Origin: Mixta calida
GTDB taxonomy: Bacteria; Pseudomonadota; Gammaproteobacteria; Enterobacterales; Enterobacteriaceae
Length of the DNA: 64,000 bases
Direction of reading: 5' to 3'
Assembly: GCF_002953215.1 (NCBI RefSeq)
Contig: NZ_CP026378.1
Span: 496,001 to 560,000 of the forward strand
Positions 31,289 to 40,684 of this stretch are shown one piece after another. The notes under the pieces were generated by a model. That model was given only the letters and a program-made list of their open reading frames with translations. It was not told the DNA's origin and did not search any database. Each line of letters begins with the position of its first letter. Within the stretch, counting starts at the first letter, position 1. Made by a program: the position numbers and the translations under genes.

Positions 31289-32757
31289 TGACGGCTGAGC
31301 TACTGGTTAACGTTACGCCATCGGAAACGCGCGTAGCTTATATTGACGGCGGTATCCTGCAAGAAATCCATATCGAACGCGAAGCGAAGCGCGGCATCGT
31401 CGGCAACATCTATAAAGGCCGCGTCAGTCGCGTTCTGCCGGGCATGCAGGCTGCCTTTGTCGATATTGGCCTGGATAAAGCCGCCTTCCTGCACGCCTCC
31501 GATATTATGCCGCATACCGAATGCGTGGCGGGCGAAGAACAGAAGAACTTCAGCGTCAGGGATATCGCCGAACTGGTGCGCCAGGGGCAGGATCTGATGG
31601 TGCAGGTGGTAAAAGATCCTCTGGGTACCAAGGGCGCGCGTCTGACTACCGATATTACGCTGCCTTCGCGCTACCTGGTCTTTATGCCGGGCGCCTCGCA
31701 CGTTGGCGTTTCGCAGCGCATTGAAAGCGAAGCGGAGCGCGATCGCCTGAAGGCAGTGGTCTCCGCTTATTGCGACGAGCAGGGCGGATTCATTATCCGC
31801 ACTGCCGCAGAAGGGATCGGTGAAGAGGAGCTGGCCCAGGACGCGGCGTTTCTGAAGCGCCTGTGGACCAAGGTGATGGAGCGCAAAAAGCGCAACAAGA
31901 CCCGCTGCCGTCTTTATGGCGAACTGGCGCTGGCACAGCGCGTACTGCGCGATTTCGCCGGCGCCGCGCTCGATCGCATCCGCGTCGATTCGCGCCTGAC
32001 CTATGAATTGCTGCTGGAATTCACTTCCGAATATATGCCGGAAATGACCGCTAAGCTGGAGCACTACAGCGGCAAGCAGCCAATCTTCGATCTCTACGAC
32101 GTAGAGAACGAAATTCAGCGCTCGCTCGATCGCAAGGTTGAGCTAAAGTCGGGCGGCTACCTGATTATCGACCAGACCGAAGCGATGACCACCATCGATA
32201 TCAATACCGGCGCCTTTGTCGGCCATCGCAACCTGGACGAAACCATCTTCAATACCAATATTGAAGCGACGCAGGCGATCGCCCGGCAGCTGCGTCTGCG
32301 CAATCTGGGCGGCATTATCATTATCGACTTTATCGATATGAATAATGAGGAGCATCGCCGTCGGGTGCTGCATTCGCTGGAGAGTGCGCTGAGCAAAGAT
32401 CGGGTGAAAACCAGCATCAACGGTTTCTCCGCGCTGGGACTGGTGGAGATGACGCGCAAGCGCACCCGCGAAAGCATCGAGCATGTGCTGTGTCAGGACT
32501 GCCCGGTCTGTAAAGGGCGCGGCACGCTGAAAACCGTTGAAACCGTCTGCTATGAAATTATGCGCGAGATAGTGCGCGTGCATCACGCCTACGACTCCGA
32601 TCGTTTTCTGGTCTACGTCTCTCCGACCGTTGGCGAAGCGCTGAAAAGTGAAGAATCGCATGCGTTGGCCGAGGTGGAGCTGTTTGTCGGCAAGCAGGTG
32701 AAAGTGCAGATCGAGCCGCTCTATACCCAGGAGCAGTTCGACGTCGTGATGATGTAA
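31288..32757 (+). CDS. rng: Ribonuclease G
   Basis: This 489-residue endoribonuclease of the RNase E/G family trims the 5' end of 16S rRNA and some mRNAs. Domains in order are an S1 RNA-binding domain (about 39-128, GNIYKGRVSRVLPGMQAAFVDIGL region), an RNase H-like and 5'-sensor region, and the DNase I-like catalytic domain with TVDINTG-type TIDINTGAF and IIIDFIDMNNEEHR, which supply the metal-binding Asp residues. The zinc-link Cys pair is CQDCPVCKGRG. Two adjacent ATGs exist at 31285 and 31288; the second has better ribosome binding site spacing and gives the E. coli length. Confidence 0.97.
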   Translation: MTAELLVNVTPSETRVAYIDGGILQEIHIEREAKRGIVGNIYKGRVSRVLPGMQAAFVDIGLDKAAFLHASDIMPHTECVAGEEQKNFSVRDIAELVRQGQDLMVQVVKDPLGTKGARLTTDITLPSRYLVFMPGASHVGVSQRIESEAERDRLKAVVSAYCDEQGGFIIRTAAEGIGEEELAQDAAFLKRLWTKVMERKKRNKTRCRLYGELALAQRVLRDFAGAALDRIRVDSRLTYELLLEFTSEYMPEMTAKLEHYSGKQPIFDLYDVENEIQRSLDRKVELKSGGYLIIDQTEAMTTIDINTGAFVGHRNLDETIFNTNIEATQAIARQLRLRNLGGIIIIDFIDMNNEEHRRRVLHSLESALSKDRVKTSINGFSALGLVEMTRKRTRESIEHVLCQDCPVCKGRGTLKTVETVCYEIMREIVRVHHAYDSDRFLVYVSPTVGEALKSEESHALAEVELFVGKQVKVQIEPLYTQEQFDVVMM

Positions 32758-32936
32758 AATCGGGTTAAGATTTTGGCCCGCATTTGCGGTTTCTCTCCGG
32801 TCAAGCGCTAAAAATGCGCGCCTGTTTCAGGTAAACTGCATCTGATTTGCTTCTCCTGCTGTTGCTGCAAAGGCACATTCGGGAATGTGAGCCAGCTTAT
32901 TCATCCGTTCAGTTTGCGCAAGACAAGGAGAGGTGT

Positions 32937-35900
32937 GTGAGGCAACTGCCCAGGATCCTGTTACTTACAGGCGCAGCGGTGATCGTCATCGTTGCGCTAC
33001 TGGTCAGTGGTTTGCGGCTGGTCATGCCGCATATCGATCGCCACCGCGACACGCTGCTTGACGCCGTCTCCTCGGCGACCGGTTTAAAAGTCGATGCCGC
33101 CTCGCTCCAGGGACGCTGGGAAAACTTCGGCCCGACGCTGGACGCGCGCCAGTTGACGGTGGCGCTGCCTGACGGCGGCTCGCTCAATATCGGCCGCGTT
33201 ACGCTGGCGCTGGATGTCTGGCAGTCCCTGCTGCATGCCCGCTGGCAGTTCCGTGAATTAACCTTCTGGCAACTCGATCTCGACAGCCGCTCTCCGCTGA
33301 TCAGTAACGACGCCGCCAATCACAACCTTAAAGCGGGTCAGATTAACGATCTCTTCCTGCGCCAGTTCGACCATTTCGACTTGCGCGACAGCCGCATCCG
33401 TTTCCAGACGCTTTCGGGACAGCGAGCCGAGCTGGCGATCCCGCGCCTGAGCTGGCTGAATGAAAAAGCGCGTCACCGCGCGGAGGGGGAGGTCAGTCTT
33501 TCCAGCTTTACCGGGCAGCACGGTGTGGTGCAGGTGCGGCTCGATCTGCGCGATGAGAATGGCCTGCTGAACAATGGTCGCATCTGGCTGCAGGCGGACG
33601 ATGTGGACGTTAAACCCTGGCTGGGACAGTGGTTGCGTGACAATACCACGCTGCAGCGCGCCCGGTTCAGCCTGGCGGCCTGGCTGAGCCTGAAAGAGGG
33701 TGAAATTTACGACGGCGATGTCTGGCTTAAACAGGGCGGCGCGCACTGGCAGGGCGATAAGCGTCCGCACCGCCTGGAGGTGGATAACCTTGGGCTGCAT
33801 CTGGCGCGCTGGCGCAGTGGCTGGACCGTTACCGTACCGCAAAACAACCTGCGCACCGACGGCGAACCCTGGCCGAAAGGGCATTTCGCTCTCGCGTGGC
33901 AGCCAGCTCAGGGCGACGCGCCCGGACCGGAGAGCGAAGAGGAGCTGCGCGTTCGCGCTACCGGGCTGAATTTACAGCGGCTCGAACCGTTAATCCCGCT
34001 TTTTTCCCGCCTTTCGCCGCAGATGCTGGAGAACTGGCGTACCCTGCATCCGCAGGGTGAAATTGATGCGCTGGCGCTAGATGTCCCGCTGCGTCAGCCG
34101 GATCAAACCCGTTTTCAGGCGCGCTGGCGTGATATGAGCTGGCAGCATTGGCAGCTGCTGCCCGGCGCGCAGCACGTGACGGGCGCGCTGAATGGCAGCC
34201 TGGCCGACGGCCGCCTTGATATTCGCGTTAACGATGCGGTGATGCCTTACGGCACCATGTTCCGCGCGCCGCTGGAGATTGCGCAGGCGAGCGGTACGCT
34301 GAGCTGGCAGCACAGCAAAAACGCGCTGGCGCTGCAGGGACGAGATCTTGATATACAGGCCCGATCGCTTTGGGCCAGAGGCGATTTCAGCTACCGTCAG
34401 GCAACGGGCCAGGCGCCGCGGCTCGATATTCTGGCCGGGATTAACGTCACTAACGCGGGCGACGCCTGGCGCTATTTCCCTGAGCCGCTGATGGGCACTG
34501 GCTTAACCAACTATCTCAGCGGCGCTATCAAAGGCGGGCAGGTTTCCAATGCCACGTTGCTGTTCGCGGGCAACCCGAAACTTTTCCCTTTCCGCCATAA
34601 CGACGGCATGTTTGAAGTCTGGGTGCCGCTGCGCAACGCCAGCTACGCCTTCCAGCCTGGCTGGCCGTCAATTGATAAGCTTGATATCGATCTCGATTTT
34701 GTTAACGACAGCCTGTGGATGAAGGCGCAGCAAGCGATGTTGGGCAAGGTGCAGGCGAACAACGTCAGCGCGGTGATACCAGACTATCTGAAAGAGAAGC
34801 TGTTGATTAACGGCGATCTGCGCGGCGAGGCGGCCGATATCCGCGACTATTTCAATCAGACGCCGCTGCGCTCGTCGCTGGGCGCAGCGCTGGATGAACT
34901 GCAGCTGGGCGGTCAGACCGGCGGCCACCTGAAGCTGGATATTCCGCTGGACGGCCAGTTGGTTCATGCGCGCGGCGACGTGCAGCTTAAAGATAACTCA
35001 CTGTTCGTTGCGCCGCTGAATACCCGGCTTACCGGCTTAAACGGCAGCTTTACCTACGACAACGGCAACCTGCGCAGCGATACCCTGGAGGCTAACTGGT
35101 TCGGTCAGCCGATCAACGTCGATTTTCATACGGAGGAGCAGCCGCAGTCGTATCAGATTGGCGTTAACCTGGCGGCCGACTGGCAGGTTAACCGACTCTC
35201 TCCTTTGCCGGCTGGCGTCAGCCAGCAGCTGAGCGGCAAACTTCCCTGGCAGGGTGACGTGGCGATCACGTTGCCACACGGCGGCGGTGCGAATTACAAA
35301 ATCAACCTCTCCGGCGATCTAAAAGATGTAAGCAGTCACTTACCTGCGCCGCTCGATAAGATGCGCGGCAGCGCAATGCCGCTGAAAGCAAGCGTGACGG
35401 GCGATCTGCGCCATTTCGATCTGGAAGGCGCTGTGGCGAATCATCACCGCTTTAACAGCCGTTGGCTGCTGGGCAAAGCGTTGCGTCTCGATCGCGGCAT
35501 CTGGCTGAATGATGCGCGCGCCACGCCGACGCTGCCTGAAACGCGCGGCATGATGCTGAACCTGCCGCCGCTTGACGGCGACAGCTGGCTGAAGCTGTTG
35601 ATGGCGAAAGAGGGCTCGTCACAGAACGAGGCGAAGAAAAAGCCGGGCAAAGAAAGCGTGCCGGCGGAAGGCCTGAGCAAAAACGCGCTGCCGGGGGAAA
35701 TTACGCTCAGTACGCCCGCGCTTCAGCTGGCGGGCCAGCAGTGGCACGATACTGCGGTTACGCTGCGTCAGCAGATGGCGGGCGGTATGCAGGCCGAGGC
35801 GAAAGGGCGCGAAATCAGCGGTAGGCTCGATATGCCTGCCAGCGGACCGTGGCGCGCGCATCTCGCCTGGCTCTATTACAACCCGGTATGGCCAAAAAGC

Positions 35901-36785
35901 GATGGCGGAGCCTCATCTCCATTACCGCAGCAGAGCGGCGACATCAATTTCGCCAGCTGGCCCGCGCTACAACTGATCTGCGACGACTGTTGGCTGCGTG
36001 GTCAGAAGTTTGGCCGCATGCAGGCGAACCTGACGCCGCGCGGGGATACGTTAGCGCTTACTAATGGCGTGGTGGATACCGGCAGTTCGCGCCTGGAGGT
36101 CAACGGCGAGTGGGTAAACCGGCCTGACGACCAGCGCACCTCGCTGAAAGGGAAACTGAGCGGCAAGAATATTAACAACGCCACCAACTGGTTTGGCGTC
36201 AACACCCCGCTGCGCGACGCCTCTTTTATGCTGGATTACGACCTGCACTGGCGCGCCGCGCCGTGGCAGCCTTCGGAAACTTCATTGAGCGGCGTGCTGA
36301 AAACCCACTTCGGCAAGGGACAGATCGCTGACGTCAGCAGTGGCCGGGCCGGACAGCTGCTGCGGCTGGTCAGCTTCGATGCGCTGCTGCGCAAACTGCG
36401 TTTCGATTTCAGCGACACTTTTAGCGAAGGGTTCTGGTTCGACTCTATTAACGGCACGGCGTGGATCAAAGATGGCGTCATGCAGACCGATAATCTGCTG
36501 GTGGATGGGCTGGAGGCGGATATCGCCATGCAGGGCCAGCTTGACCTGGTGCAGCGGCAGATCGATATGGAGGCGGTGGTGGCGCCGGAAATCTCCGCAT
36601 CGGTCGGCGTGGCGACCGCTTTTGCGATTAACCCGGTGGTTGGCGCGGCGGTATTCGCCGCCAGTAAAGTGCTCGGCCCGCTGTGGAATAAAATTTCCCT
36701 GTTGCGCTATCACATCAGCGGCCCGATAGATAAGCCGGAAATTAATGAGGTATTGCGTAAGCCGCGTGAAAAGAGCGAGAAGTGA
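32937..36785 (+). CDS. yhdP: YhdP, AsmA-like envelope phospholipid transport protein
   Basis: This 1282-residue protein, anchored in the inner membrane by one N-terminal helix (about residues 6-28), projects a very long beta-rich groove across the periplasm. With TamB and YdbH it is thought to carry phospholipids to the outer membrane. The GTG at 32937 (read VRQLPRILLLTGAAV) is chosen because AAGGAGAG precedes it and E. coli YhdP starts there; the open frame runs 90 bases further upstream. The C-terminal AsmA-like region (GLEADIAMQGQLDLVQRQIDMEAVVAPEISA) is strongly conserved. It is slightly longer than the E. coli protein (about 1266), with a Lys/Glu-rich insert near residue 895. Confidence 0.95.
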   Translation: MRQLPRILLLTGAAVIVIVALLVSGLRLVMPHIDRHRDTLLDAVSSATGLKVDAASLQGRWENFGPTLDARQLTVALPDGGSLNIGRVTLALDVWQSLLHARWQFRELTFWQLDLDSRSPLISNDAANHNLKAGQINDLFLRQFDHFDLRDSRIRFQTLSGQRAELAIPRLSWLNEKARHRAEGEVSLSSFTGQHGVVQVRLDLRDENGLLNNGRIWLQADDVDVKPWLGQWLRDNTTLQRARFSLAAWLSLKEGEIYDGDVWLKQGGAHWQGDKRPHRLEVDNLGLHLARWRSGWTVTVPQNNLRTDGEPWPKGHFALAWQPAQGDAPGPESEEELRVRATGLNLQRLEPLIPLFSRLSPQMLENWRTLHPQGEIDALALDVPLRQPDQTRFQARWRDMSWQHWQLLPGAQHVTGALNGSLADGRLDIRVNDAVMPYGTMFRAPLEIAQASGTLSWQHSKNALALQGRDLDIQARSLWARGDFSYRQATGQAPRLDILAGINVTNAGDAWRYFPEPLMGTGLTNYLSGAIKGGQVSNATLLFAGNPKLFPFRHNDGMFEVWVPLRNASYAFQPGWPSIDKLDIDLDFVNDSLWMKAQQAMLGKVQANNVSAVIPDYLKEKLLINGDLRGEAADIRDYFNQTPLRSSLGAALDELQLGGQTGGHLKLDIPLDGQLVHARGDVQLKDNSLFVAPLNTRLTGLNGSFTYDNGNLRSDTLEANWFGQPINVDFHTEEQPQSYQIGVNLAADWQVNRLSPLPAGVSQQLSGKLPWQGDVAITLPHGGGANYKINLSGDLKDVSSHLPAPLDKMRGSAMPLKASVTGDLRHFDLEGAVANHHRFNSRWLLGKALRLDRGIWLNDARATPTLPETRGMMLNLPPLDGDSWLKLLMAKEGSSQNEAKKKPGKESVPAEGLSKNALPGEITLSTPALQLAGQQWHDTAVTLRQQMAGGMQAEAKGREISGRLDMPASGPWRAHLAWLYYNPVWPKSDGGASSPLPQQSGDINFASWPALQLICDDCWLRGQKFGRMQANLTPRGDTLALTNGVVDTGSSRLEVNGEWVNRPDDQRTSLKGKLSGKNINNATNWFGVNTPLRDASFMLDYDLHWRAAPWQPSETSLSGVLKTHFGKGQIADVSSGRAGQLLRLVSFDALLRKLRFDFSDTFSEGFWFDSINGTAWIKDGVMQTDNLLVDGLEADIAMQGQLDLVQRQIDMEAVVAPEISASVGVATAFAINPVVGAAVFAASKVLGPLWNKISLLRYHISGPIDKPEINEVLRKPREKSEK

Positions 36786-36849
36786 ATTTGACGCCGCAGG
36801 GGAATTACCGCAGGCTATAGCAATAATGTCACACAACGAGTGAGAAACG

Positions 36850-38295
36850 ATGAGTCTGAATCTGGTAAGTGAGCAATTGCTAACTGCGAACAACATCAAT
36901 CAGCAGGATCTGTTCACCCTGCTTGGGCAGCTTTCAGAACGTCGTCTGGATTATGCCGATCTCTACTTCCAGTCCAGCTATCATGAATCCTGGGTGCTGG
37001 AAGACCGCATTATTAAAGATGGCTCCTGGAATATCGACCAGGGCGTCGGCGTGCGCGCCGTCAGCGGCGAAAAAACCGGCTTCGCCTATGCCGATCAAAT
37101 CACGCTGACTGCGTTGCAGCTAAGCGCACAGGCGGCGCGTAGCATCGTGCGTGAACAGGGCGATGGGCGGGCGCAGGCGCTGGCGGCGGTCAACCATCGC
37201 GCGCTTTACCCAATGAACGATCCGCTGCAAAGCCTGGCGCGCGAAGAGAAAATCGCCCTGCTGCACCGGGTGGACAGCGCAGCGCGCGCGGCGGACAAAC
37301 GCGTGCAGGAAGTGAGCGCCAGCCTGACCGGCGTCTATGAGCTGGTGCTGGTGGCGGCTACCGATGGCACGCTGGCGGCGGACGTGCGTCCGCTGGTGCG
37401 GTTGTCGGTCAGCGTATTAGTCGAAGAAGACGGCAAGCGCGAGCGCGGCTCCAGCGGCGGCGGCGGGCGCACCGGCTACGATTTCTTCCTGGCGGATGAA
37501 GCGGGCGAAGTGCGCGCGGAGCGCTGGGCGCGCGAAGCGGTGCGCATGGCGCTGGTAAACCTTTCCGCCGTGGCGGCGCCGGCAGGCTCTATCCCGGTGG
37601 TGCTGGGCGCAGGCTGGCCGGGTGTGTTGTTGCATGAAGCGGTGGGCCACGGTCTGGAAGGCGACTTCAACCGTCGCGGCACCTCGATGTTCAGCGGTCA
37701 GATGGGCAAGCAGGTCGCTTCCGAACTTTGTACGGTCGTGGATGACGGCACCATCAGCGGCCTGCGCGGTTCGCTGGCGATCGATGATGAAGGCGTGCCG
37801 GGACAGTACAACGTGCTGATCGAAAACGGCGTGTTGAAAGGCTATATGCAGGATAAGCTTAACGCGCGTCTGATGGGCGTCGCGCCGACCGGCAACGGAA
37901 GACGTGAATCCTACGCGCATCTGCCGATGCCGCGCATGACCAATACCTATATGCTGGCCGGACAGTCCACGCCGCAGGAAATTATCGAAAGCGTCGAATA
38001 TGGCCTCTATGCGCCAAACTTCGGCGGCGGTCAGGTGGATATCACCTCCGGCAAATTTGTCTTCTCAACCTCAGAAGCCTATCTGATTGAGAAGGGCAAG
38101 GTAACCCGTCCGGTAAAAGGCGCCACGCTGATTGGTTCCGGTATTGAAGCAATGCAGCAGATCTCAATGGTCGGCAACGATCTGGCGCTGGATAAAGGCG
38201 TCGGCGTCTGCGGTAAAGAAGGACAAAGTCTGCCGGTCGGCGTCGGCCAGCCAACGCTGAAGCTGGATCGCCTGACCGTCGGCGGCACCGCCTGA
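36850..38295 (+). CDS. tldD: Metalloprotease subunit TldD
   Basis: This 481-residue zinc protease subunit forms the TldD-TldE heterodimer that processes microcin B17 leader and CcdA; general cell roles are less clear. The zinc-binding HEXXXH-type motif reads [18 protein letters not shown] near residue 263, and [22 protein letters not shown] near the C-terminus is conserved. Length equals E. coli TldD. It lies 64 bases after yhdP. tldE (pmbA) is not in this window, as expected. It converges on aaeR with 38 bases between them. Confidence 0.96.
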   Translation: MSLNLVSEQLLTANNINQQDLFTLLGQLSERRLDYADLYFQSSYHESWVLEDRIIKDGSWNIDQGVGVRAVSGEKTGFAYADQITLTALQLSAQAARSIVREQGDGRAQALAAVNHRALYPMNDPLQSLAREEKIALLHRVDSAARAADKRVQEVSASLTGVYELVLVAATDGTLAADVRPLVRLSVSVLVEEDGKRERGSSGGGGRTGYDFFLADEAGEVRAERWAREAVRMALVNLSAVAAPAGSIPVVLGAGWPGVLLHEAVGHGLEGDFNRRGTSMFSGQMGKQVASELCTVVDDGTISGLRGSLAIDDEGVPGQYNVLIENGVLKGYMQDKLNARLMGVAPTGNGRRESYAHLPMPRMTNTYMLAGQSTPQEIIESVEYGLYAPNFGGGQVDITSGKFVFSTSEAYLIEKGKVTRPVKGATLIGSGIEAMQQISMVGNDLALDKGVGVCGKEGQSLPVGVGQPTLKLDRLTVGGTA

Positions 38296-38333
38296 TCATG
38301 CTATTGCCCCTGGCGGCTTTGACGTCAGGGGGA

Positions 38334-39257
38334 CTACGCACCGCTCTCGCGGTGCTCCTGATAAATCTGCGCCACCTTCTTAAACCAGGCGCTAAGATAG
38401 TCGATACACACCTGCACCTTTAACGGCAGCTTATCTTTCTGGGTATAAAGCGCATAGACCGGACGCGGATCGGACTGATAGCGGCTGAAAAGAATCTCCA
38501 CCTCGCCCGCCTTAATCTCCTCAATCACCCACATCAATGGCACGTAAGCGATGCCGCAGCCCGCTTTTAGCCAGCGGATCAGCGTTTGCGAATCATTCGT
38601 GACGAAACGGCCCTGCGGTGAAAGGTGGGTGCTGATGCCCTCTGGCGCAATCAGCTCAAAATCGCTGTCCGGGCGCACGCTATATTCCAGCCAGGAGAAA
38701 TTCGCGATATCGGCGGGCTTCTCCGGCGTGCCGTGCTGCTCCAGATAATGTTTCGCCGCACAGACCACCATCGGCATCGAGCCGAGCCGTCGTGAGAAAA
38801 GGCTGGAATCCTGTAACGCGCCGACGCGGATCACCACGTCGAGACCATCGGCGATCAGATCGGGCGCCGGAATGCCGGTCACCAGGTTGACCGTCAGGCC
38901 GGGGTATTCCTGTAGCATTTCAGCCGTCATGGTTGCCAATACGTTTTGCGCCATGGTGGAGGAGCTGCCGATACGTAGCGTGCCGATGGGCGAATTGTTA
39001 AACGCGTAGAGCTGTTCATGCACCTGCTGCGCTTCATTCAGCATGCGGCGACAGCCCTGATAGTAGATACGTCCCGCTTCGGTAAGACCGATACTGCGCG
39101 TGCTGCGATTCAGTAATTTCACCTGCAGCTCATCTTCCAGTTTTGCCACAATTTGACTGATGGAAGAGACGCTCATTTGTAACTGGCGCGCAGCGGCGGT
39201 AAATGAACCTAATTCAACCACTTTGGCGAAAACTGACATTCCTTTCAGACGTTCCAT
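38334..39257 (-). CDS. aaeR: LysR-type regulator AaeR
   Basis: This 307-residue LysR-family transcription factor is the likely activator of the adjacent, divergent aaeXAB efflux genes. The N-terminal helix-turn-helix spans about residues 17-37 (GSFTAAARQLQMSVSSISQIVAKLE), followed by the effector-binding domain (PIGTLRIGSSSTMAQNVLA onward). In E. coli the inducers are aromatic carboxylic acids such as p-hydroxybenzoate. Assignment rests on sequence and position beside aaeX. Confidence 0.9.
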   Translation of the reverse strand: MERLKGMSVFAKVVELGSFTAAARQLQMSVSSISQIVAKLEDELQVKLLNRSTRSIGLTEAGRIYYQGCRRMLNEAQQVHEQLYAFNNSPIGTLRIGSSSTMAQNVLATMTAEMLQEYPGLTVNLVTGIPAPDLIADGLDVVIRVGALQDSSLFSRRLGSMPMVVCAAKHYLEQHGTPEKPADIANFSWLEYSVRPDSDFELIAPEGISTHLSPQGRFVTNDSQTLIRWLKAGCGIAYVPLMWVIEEIKAGEVEILFSRYQSDPRPVYALYTQKDKLPLKVQVCIDYLSAWFKKVAQIYQEHRESGA

Positions 39258-39528
39258 TATTCACTCTGGCTTAAAAGTGATTTAGATCACATTATGTAGA
39301 TAACGTATAGTCAGGCGCGTTACTATATGACGCCGGGTTGCCGTCTGGTTACTCACCTTCTGTGTCAAAGTATGTAGTACACGCTATGCTTTAGGTTCTG
39401 ATATTCGTCTGACAGTGTACCTGTGGACCAACCATCATCAACCCATAACGCGAAACTTCCTGTAGCAACAGGCTAGCTTCGTGTTGGCATAACGGAAAGG
39501 CCCGGTTACGTATCAACAAGGATAAAAG
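39258..39528. promoter_or_regulatory. aaeR-aaeX divergent control region
   Basis: This 271-base gap between the divergent genes must hold the aaeR promoter and the aaeXAB promoter with the AaeR operator. A strong CRP-like site is found at 39273-39294. Upstream of aaeX lies ACAAGGATAAAAG as ribosome binding site. No unique LysR T-N11-A box could be chosen. Confidence 0.6.
39273..39294. promoter_or_regulatory. CRP-like site upstream of aaeR
   Basis: AAAAGTGATTTAGATCACAT, followed by TA, has the two half-sites (A)GTGA and TCACA separated by six bases, close to the CRP consensus. It ends 16 bases from the aaeR start, so it would overlap or follow the aaeR promoter and could repress it, or act on aaeX from a distance. 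Confidence 0.55.
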
Positions 39529-39732
39529 ATGAGTGTGTTACCGGTTATTGTCATATTTGGGCTCTCTTTCCCGCCCATATTTTTTGAAATCATCGTTTCG
39601 CTTTTGCTGTTCTGGCTGGTGCGTCGCATGCTGCTGCCGGTCGGCATTTATGATTTTGTCTGGCATCCGGCGCTGTTTAACACCGCTCTCTACTGCTGCC
39701 TGTTTTATCTGGTATCCCGTCTGTTCGTCTGA
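39529..39732 (+). CDS. aaeX: AaeX, small membrane protein (DUF1656)
   Basis: This 67-residue protein is made almost wholly of two hydrophobic helices (about residues 5-25 and 44-64), typical of DUF1656. It is always found before the aaeA/aaeB pair. Its precise role is unknown; it may help assemble the pump. It opens [20 protein letters not shown], very like E. coli AaeX, and is 8 bases upstream of aaeA. Confidence 0.93.
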   Translation: MSVLPVIVIFGLSFPPIFFEIIVSLLLFWLVRRMLLPVGIYDFVWHPALFNTALYCCLFYLVSRLFV

Positions 39733-39740
39733 GGTTTTAA

Positions 39741-40673
39741 GTGAAAGCTCTAATAAGAAAAATTGCGCGCTATGCTATTACCCTGATTCTGGTTGCGATA
39801 GCCGTAGTCGTCGTGTTCCGCGCCTGGGCTTTTTACACCGAGTCGCCCTGGACGCGTGATGCGAAATTTACCGCCGACGTGGTGGCGATCGCGCCGGACG
39901 TGACCGGTCTGATTACCGACGTGCGGGTGCGCGACAACCAGTATGTGAAGAAGGGCGACGTGCTGTTCACCATCGACCAGCCGCGCTTCGAGAAAACGCT
40001 GGCCGAGGCGGAAGCCGATGTCCAGTATTACCAGTCGCTGGTGGATGAAAAACGGCGTGAAGCGGCGCGGCGTAATAAGCTGGGCGTGATCGCCATGTCG
40101 CGCGAAGCAATTGAGCAGTCGAACAACGATCTGCAAACCGCCGAACATCAGCTGGCGAAAGCGCAGGCCTCGCGCGATCTGGCGAAGCTGGATCTGGATC
40201 GCACCGTGATCCGCGCGCCGTCTAACGGCTGGGTCACCAACCTTAATGTCTTTACCGGCGAGTTTATCAACCGCGGCACTACGTCGGTCGCGCTGGTGAA
40301 GGCGGACTCTTACTACATCATGGCCTATATGGAAGAGACCAAGCTGGAAGGCATCCGTCCGGGCTATCGCGCTGAAATCACGCCGCTGGGCAGCGAGCGC
40401 GTGCTGCGCGGCACGGTGGACTCCATCGCCGCCGGGGTGACCAACAGCAGCAGTAGCGTCGACAGCAAAGGGATGGCGACCATCGACTCCAACCTGGAGT
40501 GGGTGCGTCTGGCGCAGCGCGTGCCGGTTAAGATCCGCCTCGATCGTCAACAGGGCAATCTCTATCCGGCCGGCACCACCGCGACGGTGGTGGTCACCGG
40601 CGAGAAAGACCGTGAACAGGGGCCGCAGTCGCCGCTTTCCCGGCTGCTGCACCGCCTGCGTGAGTTCGGTTAA
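39741..40673 (+). CDS. aaeA: Aromatic acid efflux pump, membrane fusion protein AaeA
   Basis: This 310-residue HlyD-family periplasmic adaptor is anchored by one N-terminal helix (about 10-30) and contains a lipoyl/barrel-sandwich domain ([32 protein letters not shown]) and an alpha-helical hairpin (about 85-150). It links the AaeB inner-membrane pump to an outer-membrane channel. The start codon is GTG. Its sequence follows E. coli AaeA closely, including [23 protein letters not shown]. aaeB follows after 11 bases. Confidence 0.95.
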   Translation: MKALIRKIARYAITLILVAIAVVVVFRAWAFYTESPWTRDAKFTADVVAIAPDVTGLITDVRVRDNQYVKKGDVLFTIDQPRFEKTLAEAEADVQYYQSLVDEKRREAARRNKLGVIAMSREAIEQSNNDLQTAEHQLAKAQASRDLAKLDLDRTVIRAPSNGWVTNLNVFTGEFINRGTTSVALVKADSYYIMAYMEETKLEGIRPGYRAEITPLGSERVLRGTVDSIAAGVTNSSSSVDSKGMATIDSNLEWVRLAQRVPVKIRLDRQQGNLYPAGTTATVVVTGEKDREQGPQSPLSRLLHRLREFG

Positions 40674-40684
40674 GCGAGGGCGTG

